Assembly: GCF_963666675.1 (NCBI RefSeq)
Contig: NZ_OY762929.1
Span: 3,162,001-3,226,000 of the forward strand
DNA length: 64,000 bases
Source of the DNA: an uncultured Desulfobacter sp.
Lineage (GTDB): Bacteria; Desulfobacterota; Desulfobacteria; Desulfobacterales; Desulfobacteraceae
Direction: 5' to 3'
A model generated the notes under the pieces. That model searched no databases. It worked only from the letters and a program-made list of their open reading frames with translations, and was not told the origin of the DNA. The first letter of the stretch is position 1; every line of letters starts with the position of its first letter. Position numbers and translations under genes: made by a program. Positions 31,863 through 40,758 of the stretch are shown piece after piece.

Positions 31863-33149
31863 TTATAGTCGTTTATCAAAAATTTTTTTAAAGAGAACAG
31901 CGGTGCCGTTCAGGATAACCAAAAAGAACAAAAGCACCATGATGGCAGCCGACGATTTTTCCAAAAAGGCCCGTTCCGGATTGCCTGCCCAAAGAAAAAT
32001 CTGTACGGGCAGCGCCGTGGCCGGAGCTGTGATTCCGTCAGGAATATTTGCAATAAAGGCAACCATACCGATCATTAAAAGGGGTGCCGCTTCTCCAAGG
32101 GCCCGGGCCATGGCGAAAAGGGTGCCGGAAAATATGCCCGGCAGGGCCTGGGGCAGAACATGATGCGCCACCAGCTGGACTTTAGAAGCACCAATGCCAA
32201 GGCCTGCCTCTCTAACACTTGGCGGCACGGCTCTCAGTGATGCACGGCTGGTGATAATGACGGCCGGCAGGGTCATCAACGCCAAAACCAATCCGCTGAC
32301 AACCGGGGTGGATCTGGGAAGTCCGAAAAAATTTAAGAACACGGCCAACCCCAGCAGCCCGAAGACAATGGCAGGCACAGCGGCCAGATTATTGATATTC
32401 ATCTCAATGAACCGTGTCCACCTGTTTTTAACGGCAAATTCTTCCAGGTAGACCGCAGCCGACACCCCAATGGGAAAGGCCAGGACCAGTGTGACAAAAA
32501 GGCTGTAAAAAGATCCCCACACCGCCCCACGGATTCCGGCAAGTTCGGCCTCTTTGGAATCGCCTGCGGTGAAAAAGGTGGTGTTAAATACCTTTTTGAT
32601 CCTTTGTTGGGCCGATAGTTGATTAATCCAGGCAAGCTGCCGGTCATCAAGGCGTCTTTGGGAGGCGGGCTTGTCTAAATCGATTTGGCCTTTGATCAGC
32701 ATGTCTACGTCGGCAGCGGCCGGCACCCATATCTGAACTGTATTTCCAAGCTCACCCCGATTTTTTTCCACAAACTCCTGGAGCATGAAGGCTGCGTTTA
32801 TACTGACAAGTCCGTACAAGTTACGTTTATCAAAGAATGTCGTCACATCCGGCGCCACAGCCAATAAACTGTCATGAATCAATTTTGAATAATTTGCACC
32901 TGCAAGGTCTTCCTTGTCTATGACGCTGGTATCCAAATGGACATCCAGACGGACCATGGTCTGCTGAAATGCCGTATAGCCATTGAGAATAATGGAGATC
33001 AACAGCAGGGACAGAAAACCTAAGCTGAGCATAATAGCCGCCCTCCCGAAGAGACGAAACCTGCGCTCTTTACGACGTCGTCTCTTCAGCCCTTTTTTAA
33101 CAATATCGATGGTTCTTTGGTTTTTCTGTGTGTTATTTAAATTATTCAT
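31863..33149 (-). CDS. pstA: Phosphate ABC transporter permease PstA
   Basis: 428 residues from the ATG at 33149, which overlaps the end of pstC by 8 nt. After a basic N-terminus (KKGLKRRRRKERRFRLFG) there is a first helix and a long periplasmic region of about 150 residues, absent from the ~300-residue E. coli protein. The permease core begins near GIRGAVWGSFYSLFVTLVLAF. The EAA-type loop ASLRAVPPSVREAGLGIGASKVQ contacts PstB. The large insert may interact with PstS or the envelope. Confidence 0.9.
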   Translation of the reverse strand: MNNLNNTQKNQRTIDIVKKGLKRRRRKERRFRLFGRAAIMLSLGFLSLLLISIILNGYTAFQQTMVRLDVHLDTSVIDKEDLAGANYSKLIHDSLLAVAPDVTTFFDKRNLYGLVSINAAFMLQEFVEKNRGELGNTVQIWVPAAADVDMLIKGQIDLDKPASQRRLDDRQLAWINQLSAQQRIKKVFNTTFFTAGDSKEAELAGIRGAVWGSFYSLFVTLVLAFPIGVSAAVYLEEFAVKNRWTRFIEMNINNLAAVPAIVFGLLGLAVFLNFFGLPRSTPVVSGLVLALMTLPAVIITSRASLRAVPPSVREAGLGIGASKVQLVAHHVLPQALPGIFSGTLFAMARALGEAAPLLMIGMVAFIANIPDGITAPATALPVQIFLWAGNPERAFLEKSSAAIMVLLFFLVILNGTAVLFKKIFDKRL

Positions 33150-34530
33150 GATGCTGCCTGTATTTTCTGACCACCGTAAGGGCAATCACGTTTAAAATCA
33201 CGGTAACAACAAACAGCACAAGCCCCAGGGCAAAGGCAGCCAGGGTTTTAGTACTGTCAAATTCATGCTCTCCCACCAGCAGGGTAACGATCTGCACCGT
33301 AATTGTTGTGACGGCTTCCAGAGGATTTGCCGTCATATTCGCAGACAAACCGGCAGCCATCACAACGATCATGGTCTCGCCGACGGCCCGGGATACGGCC
33401 AGCAGCACAGCCCCTAAAAGACCGGGAAGGGCTGCGGGCAACACGACATGTATAATGGTTTCACGCTGGGTGGATCCAAGGCTCAGGGCACCGTCCCGCA
33501 ACGACTGGGGCACGGCATTGATCACGTCATCGGACAAAGAGCTGACAAAGGGCAGGAGCATCATTCCCATGACGCCCCCGGCCGCCAGCGCACTTGCCGA
33601 AGATACCGAAATTCCCAGCGCATCCCCTGCATTTTTGACGGCCGGGGCCACAACAAGTACGGCAAAAAAACCGTAAACAACCGTGGGGATATTACCTAAA
33701 ATGCCCAAAAGCGGTTTTGCGATACGGCGAAATCTTTTACCGGCATACTCAGACATATATATGGCCGCCATGAGCCCCAACGGCACAGAGACACAGATGG
33801 CAACACCGGCAATGAGCATGGTGCCCAAAAGTATGGGAATCGCCCCGAATGCCCCCGAAGATCCAATCTGATCGGCATGAACAGCCATCTGGGGGCTCCA
33901 GTCAAACCCGAACAAAAAGTGATGCACCGGCACAATGTCAAAAAACCGAATCGCTTCATACAATACGGCAAGGACAATGCTGATGGTTGTAAAGACAGCT
34001 ACCCCCGCACAGGCAACCAGTAGGATTTCAACCATCCTTTCCACATAATTTCTAGCCCGGAACGTTGGCGTGATTTTCAGGCGGACACCGGCCACGGCAA
34101 CCATGCCCAATGCCGTAACAAGAATACTTAACGCGGTCTGGGCGACCATTTCAAGGCTTTTGTAATGCTCAACTGCGGCGATAATTACAGAACTGTTCCG
34201 GTCACTTATACTGTTGCCCGACATGGCATTTTTGATATCATTGACAATAAAATTAAGGCGGGCGTCGGGCAGAGACCGAATATGACCGGGCAGATCGGCA
34301 ATCACCATATCCATGATGAGGGTGGATTTGAAAAACATCCAGAACGAAAAAATGATCAAGGCCGGCACCGCACACCAAATGGCAGTCAGCGCCCCGTAAT
34401 AAAAGGGCCTGGAGTGGAGTGCCGGTGGGCCGCCCAGGCCGGCGCAAACAGCCAGGGCTTTGTTGCGGCCCATATAGAAGCCTAACAAAATCAGCATCCA
34501 AAATGTTACAATCAAATAAATCGATGTCAT
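33142..34530 (-). CDS. pstC: Phosphate ABC transporter permease PstC
   Basis: 462 residues, longer than E. coli PstC (about 320) because of an N-terminal part with two helices and a soluble region (residues ~70-150). The core has AIPILLGTMLIAGVAICVSVPLGL, the PstB-contacting loop AVPQSLRDGALSLGSTQRET and LPGLLGAVLLAVSRAVGETM. It is the first gene of the pst cluster. A hairpin lies in the DNA upstream (34598-34638). No Pho box could be supported. Confidence 0.9.
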   Translation of the reverse strand: MTSIYLIVTFWMLILLGFYMGRNKALAVCAGLGGPPALHSRPFYYGALTAIWCAVPALIIFSFWMFFKSTLIMDMVIADLPGHIRSLPDARLNFIVNDIKNAMSGNSISDRNSSVIIAAVEHYKSLEMVAQTALSILVTALGMVAVAGVRLKITPTFRARNYVERMVEILLVACAGVAVFTTISIVLAVLYEAIRFFDIVPVHHFLFGFDWSPQMAVHADQIGSSGAFGAIPILLGTMLIAGVAICVSVPLGLMAAIYMSEYAGKRFRRIAKPLLGILGNIPTVVYGFFAVLVVAPAVKNAGDALGISVSSASALAAGGVMGMMLLPFVSSLSDDVINAVPQSLRDGALSLGSTQRETIIHVVLPAALPGLLGAVLLAVSRAVGETMIVVMAAGLSANMTANPLEAVTTITVQIVTLLVGEHEFDSTKTLAAFALGLVLFVVTVILNVIALTVVRKYRQHHE

Positions 34531-34597
34531 CCGCGTTCCTTAAAATCTGGAATACCTGTGTGGTTAAATGTTCAAATACCGGCCATGGGGCGGTCCG

Positions 34598-34638
34598 GTA
34601 CAAAAAGCTCCGTGTGGCTTGCACAGCGCTTTTTGTAC
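34598..34638. promoter_or_regulatory. 11-bp inverted repeat upstream of pstC
   Basis: GTACAAAAAGC (34598-34608) pairs perfectly with GCTTTTTGTAC (34628-34638), with an inner GTGT/ACAC-like pairing. It is 68 nt upstream of the pstC start. It may be a leader hairpin or a protein site in the pst promoter region. The rest of 34531-34930 is AT-rich and shows no gene. Confidence 0.45.
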
Positions 34639-34930
34639 AACCTTAGTTAAATTTATTAGGTTTGATTTAACATTATATTAGCTAAACGTTAGATTTGTGT
34701 TTTGGGCTGCACTTTTTTTCTTGTTTTATCCCTGTCCATGCCGAATCCAATATTGCTTTTATTTATCCATAATTTCTCCATGGTCATCATTCAATCATTT
34801 AATGAAGAGCGTGTTTTTGAACGCCCCTGGGGTCGCCCAAAAACCAAACAACATCGTGTTTAAAGTTTTAATGGTAATATACAAAAATTAAAATTTGATT
34901 AGAGTTTAATGGGAAATGAAGGGAAAAAAA

Positions 34931-34960
34931 ATGCCGGCCCGTTTTCGCCCGGGCCGGCAT
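34931..34960 (-). terminator. Terminator of mlaC
   Basis: ATGCCGGCCCG pairs with CGGGCCGGCAT over 11 bp and is followed on the minus strand by seven T residues. Confidence 0.9.
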
Positions 34961-34992
34961 GGATCAGAAATGAATAATTTTATGCTCGAAAA

Positions 34993-35622
34993 CTAGTTGG
35001 AACTGTTTTTTGCATCAATGTCTTCGAGAAGTTGTGTAAATGATTTTTGGCCAAGAAATTCACTGAATTGGGAGCGGTAATTATTTACCATACTGACGCC
35101 TTCAATGTTTATATCAAACACCAGCCAAGATTCGGTCCCCTGCCTGTACATCATATATGCAATGGGAATTTCAGTACCATCGGCGGTAATAATCTGAGTC
35201 TGAACTTTCGCGTACTCCCGGCTCTTTTTTGTTTTGCGCTGCTCGTTAAGGTAGACCACCTGTTCATTGGTATAGGTTTCGAGCTTGGCGATATATGTAT
35301 TTTCAATCAGACGCTGGAACCGGACCGTAAATGCCTCTCTTTCTTCCGGAGATATTCTTCTCCAGTATCTCCCCAGGCTGGACTGGGCCATGCGCCCAAA
35401 ATCAAAACTCTGCAGGACAATGTCACGGATTTTTTGCCTGCGAACCTCTTTTTGCTCATCCCCTTTAAGTTCGGGGGTTTTCAGCACATCAAGGATTGCG
35501 TCAATTTTGACCTTGAGGGCCTGTGTGGCCAAATCGGTCTCGTCAGCGCGAACCGGCTGGGTAAAAACAGACGTTGCAGAAAGTATGCATACAAAAAAAA
35601 CCAATGTTCTGATTGCTTTCAT
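34993..35622 (-). CDS. mlaC: MlaC-like phospholipid-binding periplasmic protein
   Basis: 209 residues with a signal peptide cleaved near TQPVRADET. SFDFGRMAQSSLGRYWRRISPEER and FQRLIENTYIAKLETYTNEQVVYL match the MlaC/Ttg2D family, which carries phospholipids between outer and inner membrane. Here it stands without mlaBDEF, which must lie elsewhere. The upstream partner is a hypothetical gene ending 15 nt before it, so they share a transcript ending in the terminator at 34931. Confidence 0.85.
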   Translation of the reverse strand: MKAIRTLVFFVCILSATSVFTQPVRADETDLATQALKVKIDAILDVLKTPELKGDEQKEVRRQKIRDIVLQSFDFGRMAQSSLGRYWRRISPEEREAFTVRFQRLIENTYIAKLETYTNEQVVYLNEQRKTKKSREYAKVQTQIITADGTEIPIAYMMYRQGTESWLVFDINIEGVSMVNNYRSQFSEFLGQKSFTQLLEDIDAKNSSN

Positions 35623-35637
35623 TGCGGTTTAAATCCT

Positions 35638-36198
35638 TTAATTACCAGTCTCGAATACAATGCCGTTGATATCCTGGAAGGAAAAGGGTGAGGATAAATT
35701 TTTTGCAGCCTGGCCTGTGGGACCGGCTTTGGGTTTATGCCCGGAGCCTGTAAACGACAGGGTCCGACCATCTTTGAACGTAATCTGGTAGTTGGGGCGG
35801 ATTCCTTTGCCCGTGGTACCGAACAGCACTTTGGATTCGGCATCTCCTGCCATGTTCTGCAATACTTTTTCAAGAAAATTTTTTGACAATTGGGCCACCC
35901 GGTCAAGGTCCCATTCAATACTGTTTTTTGCCCGTGATCCGGAACCCGATGATGTGGTTCCCTTGGTTTTCAGCTTGGCAATCCTACCTTCCATGCCCTT
36001 GAGCTTCATCGCCAGGTTCTTGACCGAACGTTCCTGAATATCACCTGAAGCCTTGGGCCTTAACTCGTCGAGTTCACCGAATGCCTGGTCAAAGCAGGCC
36101 CTTGATTCATCCACCTCTTTTTGTTCTATAAGCTGATCCATTTGATCACACAATCGATTGATGGCCAGTCTTGATTCACGGAATTTAGTGGGTTCCAT
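35638..36198 (-). CDS. Hypothetical protein with N-terminal helical region
   Basis: 186 residues. Residues 1-80 are charged and helical (SRLAINRLCDQMDQLIEQKEV), likely coiled coil. A Ser/Gly/Thr-rich linker (TTSSGSGSRAK) follows, then a compact end with FLEKVLQNMAGDAESKVLFG and FKDGRTLSFTGSGHK. No signal peptide and no recognised family. A well-placed GGAGG lies upstream. It is 15 nt before mlaC. Confidence 0.6.
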   Translation of the reverse strand: MEPTKFRESRLAINRLCDQMDQLIEQKEVDESRACFDQAFGELDELRPKASGDIQERSVKNLAMKLKGMEGRIAKLKTKGTTSSGSGSRAKNSIEWDLDRVAQLSKNFLEKVLQNMAGDAESKVLFGTTGKGIRPNYQITFKDGRTLSFTGSGHKPKAGPTGQAAKNLSSPFSFQDINGIVFETGN

Positions 36199-36425
36199 TT
36201 TTCCTCCTTTATGGTTTATGCAAACAGTTTAACCGCCTGGTTTTATCTGCCCTTTCCTGTTTTTTCCAGGTTTTAGCGGGCTAAAAACCGGCGGCAACAT
36301 GCTGCAATTGATCCGTTATTGTTTCAATACTCTACACCGACTGCATATTTATTTCAAGAAACAGCCCAATTTTGATACACAGATGTGTCTTTACATTCCT
36401 TTTCTTTGCCCGTATATTTCACATC

Positions 36426-37145
36426 ATGAAATTTTACGCAGTGGCCAAAGGCCGCAAAACCGGTATATTCACATCATGGCCCGAGGCGGAACGTCAGGTC
36501 AAAGGATTTGCAGGGGCCAGATTCAAAAGTTTTAAAACAAAGCAGGAGGCGTTGGCCTTTTTAAAGAATCCGTCTTATGAAACATCCGGGGCTTCATCTA
36601 AAAATTTTAAATCTGCATCAAATACAAAAAAAAACGAACTGCGTCAGACTTCCAATCAAGATTACCCGGAAAATGCCGTGATGGTGTATACGGACGGCGG
36701 GGCCATCGGCAACCCGGGTCCCGGAGGCTATGGTGTTGTGTTTGACACAGGGGAAACATTTTGTGGCGGGTTTAATCTGACCACCAACAACCGAATGGAG
36801 CTTATGGCGGTTATCAAGGCCCTTGAAGCCCTTGAAGGCGAGACCCGGCCGATCTGCCTGCACTCGGATTCCAGGTATGTTGTGAACGGGGTGACTAAAA
36901 ACTGGGCAAAATCATGGCAGCGCAGGGGGTGGAAAAAATCCGACGGCTCCCCGGCTATGAATCCAGATCTATGGCAGCGGCTTCTGGCGCTGCTGGAGGA
37001 TCTTGATGTCCGGTTCTTCTGGGTAAAGGGACATGCCGGCAACCCATTAAACGAAAAGTGTGATCAACTTGCCAATTCAACGGCACGTACATCGGGTCTG
37101 CCCGACGACACAGGGTATCTTAAAACCCGTTCAAAGGGCGCCTAA
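36426..37145 (+). CDS. rnhA: Ribonuclease HI with N-terminal RNA/DNA-hybrid-binding domain
   Basis: 239 residues from the ATG at 36426; the longer open frame from 36372 has no family match. MKFYAVAKGRKTGIFTSWPEAERQV is the caulimovirus-viroplasmin-like domain that binds RNA:DNA hybrids. A linker is followed by RNase HI, with VMVYTDGGAIGNPGPGG, NNRMELMAVIKALE, LHSDSRYVVNGV and FFWVKGHAGNPLNEKCDQLA, containing the DEDD metal ligands and the mobile His. The two-domain form is eukaryote-like but known in bacteria. Standalone gene. Confidence 0.92.
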   Translation: MKFYAVAKGRKTGIFTSWPEAERQVKGFAGARFKSFKTKQEALAFLKNPSYETSGASSKNFKSASNTKKNELRQTSNQDYPENAVMVYTDGGAIGNPGPGGYGVVFDTGETFCGGFNLTTNNRMELMAVIKALEALEGETRPICLHSDSRYVVNGVTKNWAKSWQRRGWKKSDGSPAMNPDLWQRLLALLEDLDVRFFWVKGHAGNPLNEKCDQLANSTARTSGLPDDTGYLKTRSKGA

Positions 37146-37209
37146 ACATCTTGTAAAAATAGAACATATTTGGGGGCTTGATCATAAATCCCCCTGAGGT
37201 TGCCCCCGT

Positions 37210-37235
37210 TAGGGCAGGCACAGGGACCTGCCCTA
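37210..37235. repeat. Short palindromic element TAGGGCAGG...CCTGCCCTA
   Basis: A 9-bp inverted repeat with an 8-nt spacer in the gap between rnhA and the convergent HDOD gene. It has no T tract. It resembles GC-rich REP-like palindromes common in genomes; whether it recurs elsewhere cannot be seen here. Confidence 0.5.
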
Positions 37236-37272
37236 CAATGGCCGGCGTTAGGACCAAGCCCATATTTTTTTA

Positions 37273-38349
37273 TCAATGAAACAGTGAACGTATCCAGGTA
37301 AACACCCCGATATTGGACGGATTGGTCGCTGTGCGTTTCGGGTTGGACGGCATTGAACCGTCTTTCGTATGCCTTTTTTGATGTTGATCCATCCCTTGGT
37401 CGGACCCATGGGTCGAATTTGGTTTTCGGGGGGCAATTCCGGTAAAGCTTTCTGCTTTCTCTTTCAATGTCTCTTGGATCTCTTTGACGACCGCGTCCTG
37501 GGTCTCTTTTTTAAATAACGGCAATTCCGGTCGCCCGGCGAACCATGTGGATTCTATGGAACTGACAAGGCCATCGCCGTTTTTTCCGATACCGGATGCG
37601 GCGGCAACTGCATAGGCAAATTGAAGCAAGGCCGAGATATGTTTATCCTTTTCAGGTGCCTGGCCCGGATTTTGGTAAAACTTAATGCCGGAACAAACCC
37701 GGGAAGGAATCTGCCATATTTCCAAGAGCTTTGATGCGATATGGGTATCTGTTGTGCCGAATTCATCCAGTTCCACAATATGAAGGGGCAATTTTAGTCT
37801 GGCTGCGGTTTGGATGCATTTTCCAAATTCAAAGGGATATTGGATTGCCAGAATTAACTTTCCGATGCCATGAAGCAATCCTGCAATATACAATTCACCG
37901 GGATTGACATTCATATTCATGTTTGGATGGCCCAGACGCCTTGCGGCGTTGGCGCAGGCCCAGGAAAATGCCCAATACGACTGGACTTGAAAGCCATCTA
38001 TTTGCGGAATCTTTGGGAACAGCCCCTGGAAAAAATAGAGGTTGGCGGAATTGATGGTCTCCTGCAATCCCAAACGAACAATGGCTGACCGCATACTGAA
38101 CACTTCATCAACACCCTTGAAATAGGCTGAATTTGCCAACTTAAGGATCAGGGATAAAAGCCCCGGATCTGAATCAATAATTTTTACAAATTCATCCACT
38201 TGAACATCATCAATGGGTTTTCGAACCAATGACATCAGTTTCGGGCCATTGGCCGGCATGGGAGGTATTTTGAACTTTGAATTTAAGATATCCAATGCAA
38301 CTGCATTGGCGATGGTCTCCTCTCCCCGGTTTCTTTCTTGTGTCGTCAT
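37273..38349 (-). CDS. HDOD-domain protein
   Basis: 358 residues. The HDOD domain covers about 25-230: FKIPPMPANGPKLMSLVRKP, IIDSDPGLLSLILKLANSAYF, and LYIAGLLHGIGKLILA in place of the metal-binding HD pair, as is usual for this signalling domain. The C-terminal ~60 residues are polar and variable (THGSDQGMDQHQKRHTKDGS). HDOD proteins control behaviour and stress responses by unknown means. It is transcribed alone between the REP-like element and a terminator. Confidence 0.85.
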   Translation of the reverse strand: MTTQERNRGEETIANAVALDILNSKFKIPPMPANGPKLMSLVRKPIDDVQVDEFVKIIDSDPGLLSLILKLANSAYFKGVDEVFSMRSAIVRLGLQETINSANLYFFQGLFPKIPQIDGFQVQSYWAFSWACANAARRLGHPNMNMNVNPGELYIAGLLHGIGKLILAIQYPFEFGKCIQTAARLKLPLHIVELDEFGTTDTHIASKLLEIWQIPSRVCSGIKFYQNPGQAPEKDKHISALLQFAYAVAAASGIGKNGDGLVSSIESTWFAGRPELPLFKKETQDAVVKEIQETLKEKAESFTGIAPRKPNSTHGSDQGMDQHQKRHTKDGSMPSNPKRTATNPSNIGVFTWIRSLFH

Positions 38350-38544
38350 CGTCTTTCCTACCCGTTAACGTCCTGTCAAATGAGGCCCCGTCAATTCAGG
38401 CCCTGCCAATGGAAAATTATGATCCGAAAACAATTGAAGTGAATAGACTACTGCATTTTTTATGCTGTTTACAGCAAAGCACAAAAAAACCACTATTTCA
38501 AGAGGTTAAACGTTAATTTTATAAGGAAGGATCCCCATTAAAAA

Positions 38545-38567
38545 GCTGCCGGGAAAATCCCGGCAGC
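38545..38567. terminator. Terminator following the TPR/flavodoxin genes
   Basis: GCTGCCGGGA pairs with TCCCGGCAGC around an AAA loop. On the minus strand it lies after the TPR gene and is followed by TTTTTAATGG. Confidence 0.85.
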
Positions 38568-38593
38568 AACAGAGAAGAGAGAAGAGGCCGCTG

Positions 38594-38941
38594 TCAGGCG
38601 GCTGAGAGGTCCAGTGTCAAAAGGTACACCAGATTTTTTTGAAGGGTTTTATAAAGAATATTGTCGGTGCCGTAATGCTCAGTCATAATGGACATGGACT
38701 GATCATAGCAAAGCAAGGCCTTATCCCATTGCCCGGACATGGTGTGCAAATTACCCAGGTTGTTTAACAGCTTTGCCCGCAGGCACTCTTTTTTAAGCTC
38801 GCCTGTTAAATCCAGGGCCTGGCTCATATTTTTAAAGGCCGTATCGAACTTTCCGGCATTTCCGGCAGCCATGGCCGTACGGTTCATGAAACCGATATCC
38901 TTAAGCATGGATCGCAGACATTTTTTTTGTTTAGGCTGCAT
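38594..38941 (-). CDS. TPR-repeat protein
   Basis: 115 residues with about two TPR motifs: NAGKFDTAFKNMSQALDLTGEL and LNNLGNLHTMSGQWDKALLCYDQSMSIM. Such proteins bind partners; the partner is unknown. The start overlaps the flavodoxin stop by 11 nt, so the two genes are coupled, and a redox-related role is possible but unproved. Confidence 0.7.
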   Translation of the reverse strand: MQPKQKKCLRSMLKDIGFMNRTAMAAGNAGKFDTAFKNMSQALDLTGELKKECLRAKLLNNLGNLHTMSGQWDKALLCYDQSMSIMTEHYGTDNILYKTLQKNLVYLLTLDLSAA

Positions 38942-39374
38942 TGATCACGTCCTGTGTCCATTCATTTATTTCTAATTCTTCGGGCTCTCCGTCGATTCTA
39001 AGGGACTCGCACACCAGGCTGGCCCCCAGCTTTGCCAGTCGCTCTTCCAGGGCATCCACGGCGCCGCAGAAATATTCATAGGAAGAATCGCCACACCCGA
39101 AGACGGCAAATTTTTTACCCGTCAAATTGAGTTCCCCGTTCATATTTTCATAAAAGGGCGCAAAATCTTCCTGAAATTCGATCTCATCATCGCCCCAGGT
39201 GGAACTGCCGAGCAGGTACAGATCAAATGCCTCATTGAGAACGTCTACATCCACATCAGAAACGTTAATTTTTTTGATTGTATAATCCGCTTTGGATAGA
39301 TCTGTTGAAATGATATCGGCAACAGATTCGGTATTTCCGGTGGTTGACCCGTAAATAATCAGCGCGTTACTCAT
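38931..39374 (-). CDS. Flavodoxin
   Basis: 147 residues from the ATG at 39374 (GGGAGG upstream). FMN phosphate loop IIYGSTTGNTESVA, the 60-loop GSSTWGDDEIEFQ and the 90-loop FGCGDSSYEYFCGAVDALEE are all classical for short-chain flavodoxin. It carries low-potential electrons in the cytoplasm and can replace ferredoxin. It lies downstream of gpsA, with repeat copy R4 in between, and is coupled to a TPR gene. Confidence 0.95.
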   Translation of the reverse strand: MSNALIIYGSTTGNTESVADIISTDLSKADYTIKKINVSDVDVDVLNEAFDLYLLGSSTWGDDEIEFQEDFAPFYENMNGELNLTGKKFAVFGCGDSSYEYFCGAVDALEERLAKLGASLVCESLRIDGEPEELEINEWTQDVINAA

Positions 39375-39534
39375 AAGCCCTCCCAAATTAATAATTTAAA
39401 AGATTTAATTTTAGGTACGGCTAACAATAAAAGTTTAAAAATATGATGTCAAGTGTTTTTTTAGGCAAAGATTATTTTTTTATGTGGACGTATCTTTAAG
39501 ACTTAAAAATTTTGTCGAGAGAGAACAACAATTA

Positions 39535-39605
39535 TAGGCAGGATCCGGTATATCAGCAACCGGATTCTGCCCACAACGACGGTATAATGGACCGTATATG
39601 TAATA
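39535..39605 (+). repeat. Multi-hairpin dispersed repeat, copy R4 (divergent)
   Basis: GGCAGGATCCGG pairs with CCGGATTCTGCC around a TATATCAGCAA loop, followed by the conserved CCCACAACGA and a shorter second stem ACGGT...ACCGT, then ATATG. It lies 15 nt after the gpsA stop codon. It shares the loop and tail with the other copies but has lost the first short stem. Confidence 0.65.
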
Positions 39606-39619
39606 TATAAGGATAAAAT

Positions 39620-40645
39620 TTAAATCACGCCAGCCAGTTCATGCTTCAAAGGCCTGCCCATCAAGCGCTCGACGGTTTTTTCCACAGGACTGTTTTCAAA
39701 CAAGACGGAGTAGACTTCACAACAGATCGGCAAATCAACATCAAGCTTTTTGGACATATTATAAATGGACCGGGTGGTCTTGACCCCTTCGGCGACCATG
39801 CGCATTTCCGAAATGATGTCATCCAGGCACTTGCCCTGGCCAATCTGCTTGCCCACGGTGTAATTTCGGCTTAAAAACCCGGTACACGTCAAAAACAGAT
39901 CCCCGACGCCGGCCAGCCCGGAAAGGGTTAGGGGGTCCGCGCCCAGACGGGTACCCAGACGGTTCATCTCCGTCAGACCCCGGGTGATCAAGGCTGCCCT
40001 GGGATTAAGCCCCATATTCATCCCGTCACAGGCACCTGCGGCAATGGCGATGACGTTTTTCATGGCCCCGCCGATCTGGGTGCCGACAATATCGTGGTTG
40101 ACGTAGACCCTGAAATTGGGCCCGGAAAACACCTTCTGGATAAATTCAGCCACCTCGTTTTTCCGGGCTGCCGCAGCCACCACAGTCGGCAAACCTGCGG
40201 CCACTTCCTTGGCAAAACTGGGCCCCGAGAGCACGCCGAAATTGTGGTCGGGTAGAAAATCTATAATTTCTGACAGGATATCGGTCATGGTCATGTGGGT
40301 TTTATTTTCAATCCCCTTGGACGCACTGACCAGCACAGTCCCCGGGGAGATAAACGGTTTCATCTGTGTGGCCACGGCGCGCATGCAATGGGAAGGCACC
40401 ACCATGAGTACGAGATCCTTTCCGGATACGGCCTTTTCAAGGTCATTGGTGGGTACAAGCTCCGGTGGCAAGGTAAACCCGGGCAGAAAACTTTTGTTTT
40501 CCCGGTGCAGGGTAATTTCCTCTTTTACCTCGGGCTCAAACACCCAGTGATCCAGGGTAAACCCCTTATCTGCAAGCAGTTTGGCAAGTGCCGTTCCCCA
40601 GGCACCGGCCCCGACAACGCCGATTTTTGTATTCATGATATCCAT
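39620..40645 (-). CDS. gpsA: Glycerol-3-phosphate dehydrogenase [NAD(P)+]
   Basis: 341 residues (or 338 from the second ATG at 40636). The Rossmann start is KIGVVGAGAWGTALAKLLADKG. LSGPSFAKEVAAGLPT and GAMKNVIAIAAGACDGMNMGLNPRAALITRG contain the catalytic Lys and substrate contacts, and LAGVGDLFLTC is the C-terminal block. It makes sn-glycerol-3-phosphate from dihydroxyacetone phosphate for phospholipids. It heads a minus-strand group with flavodoxin, separated by repeat R4. Confidence 0.95.
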   Translation of the reverse strand: MDIMNTKIGVVGAGAWGTALAKLLADKGFTLDHWVFEPEVKEEITLHRENKSFLPGFTLPPELVPTNDLEKAVSGKDLVLMVVPSHCMRAVATQMKPFISPGTVLVSASKGIENKTHMTMTDILSEIIDFLPDHNFGVLSGPSFAKEVAAGLPTVVAAAARKNEVAEFIQKVFSGPNFRVYVNHDIVGTQIGGAMKNVIAIAAGACDGMNMGLNPRAALITRGLTEMNRLGTRLGADPLTLSGLAGVGDLFLTCTGFLSRNYTVGKQIGQGKCLDDIISEMRMVAEGVKTTRSIYNMSKKLDVDLPICCEVYSVLFENSPVEKTVERLMGRPLKHELAGVI

Positions 40646-40758
40646 AGACGACTTATTCCCACCCGTCCCGGCAAATTTACCCGGAAGGATTTTTGATTGA
40701 GTTGTTAAAATTAGGTTAGCATTTATATATTACTTTTCACGGAGATTCAACTTCCGTT

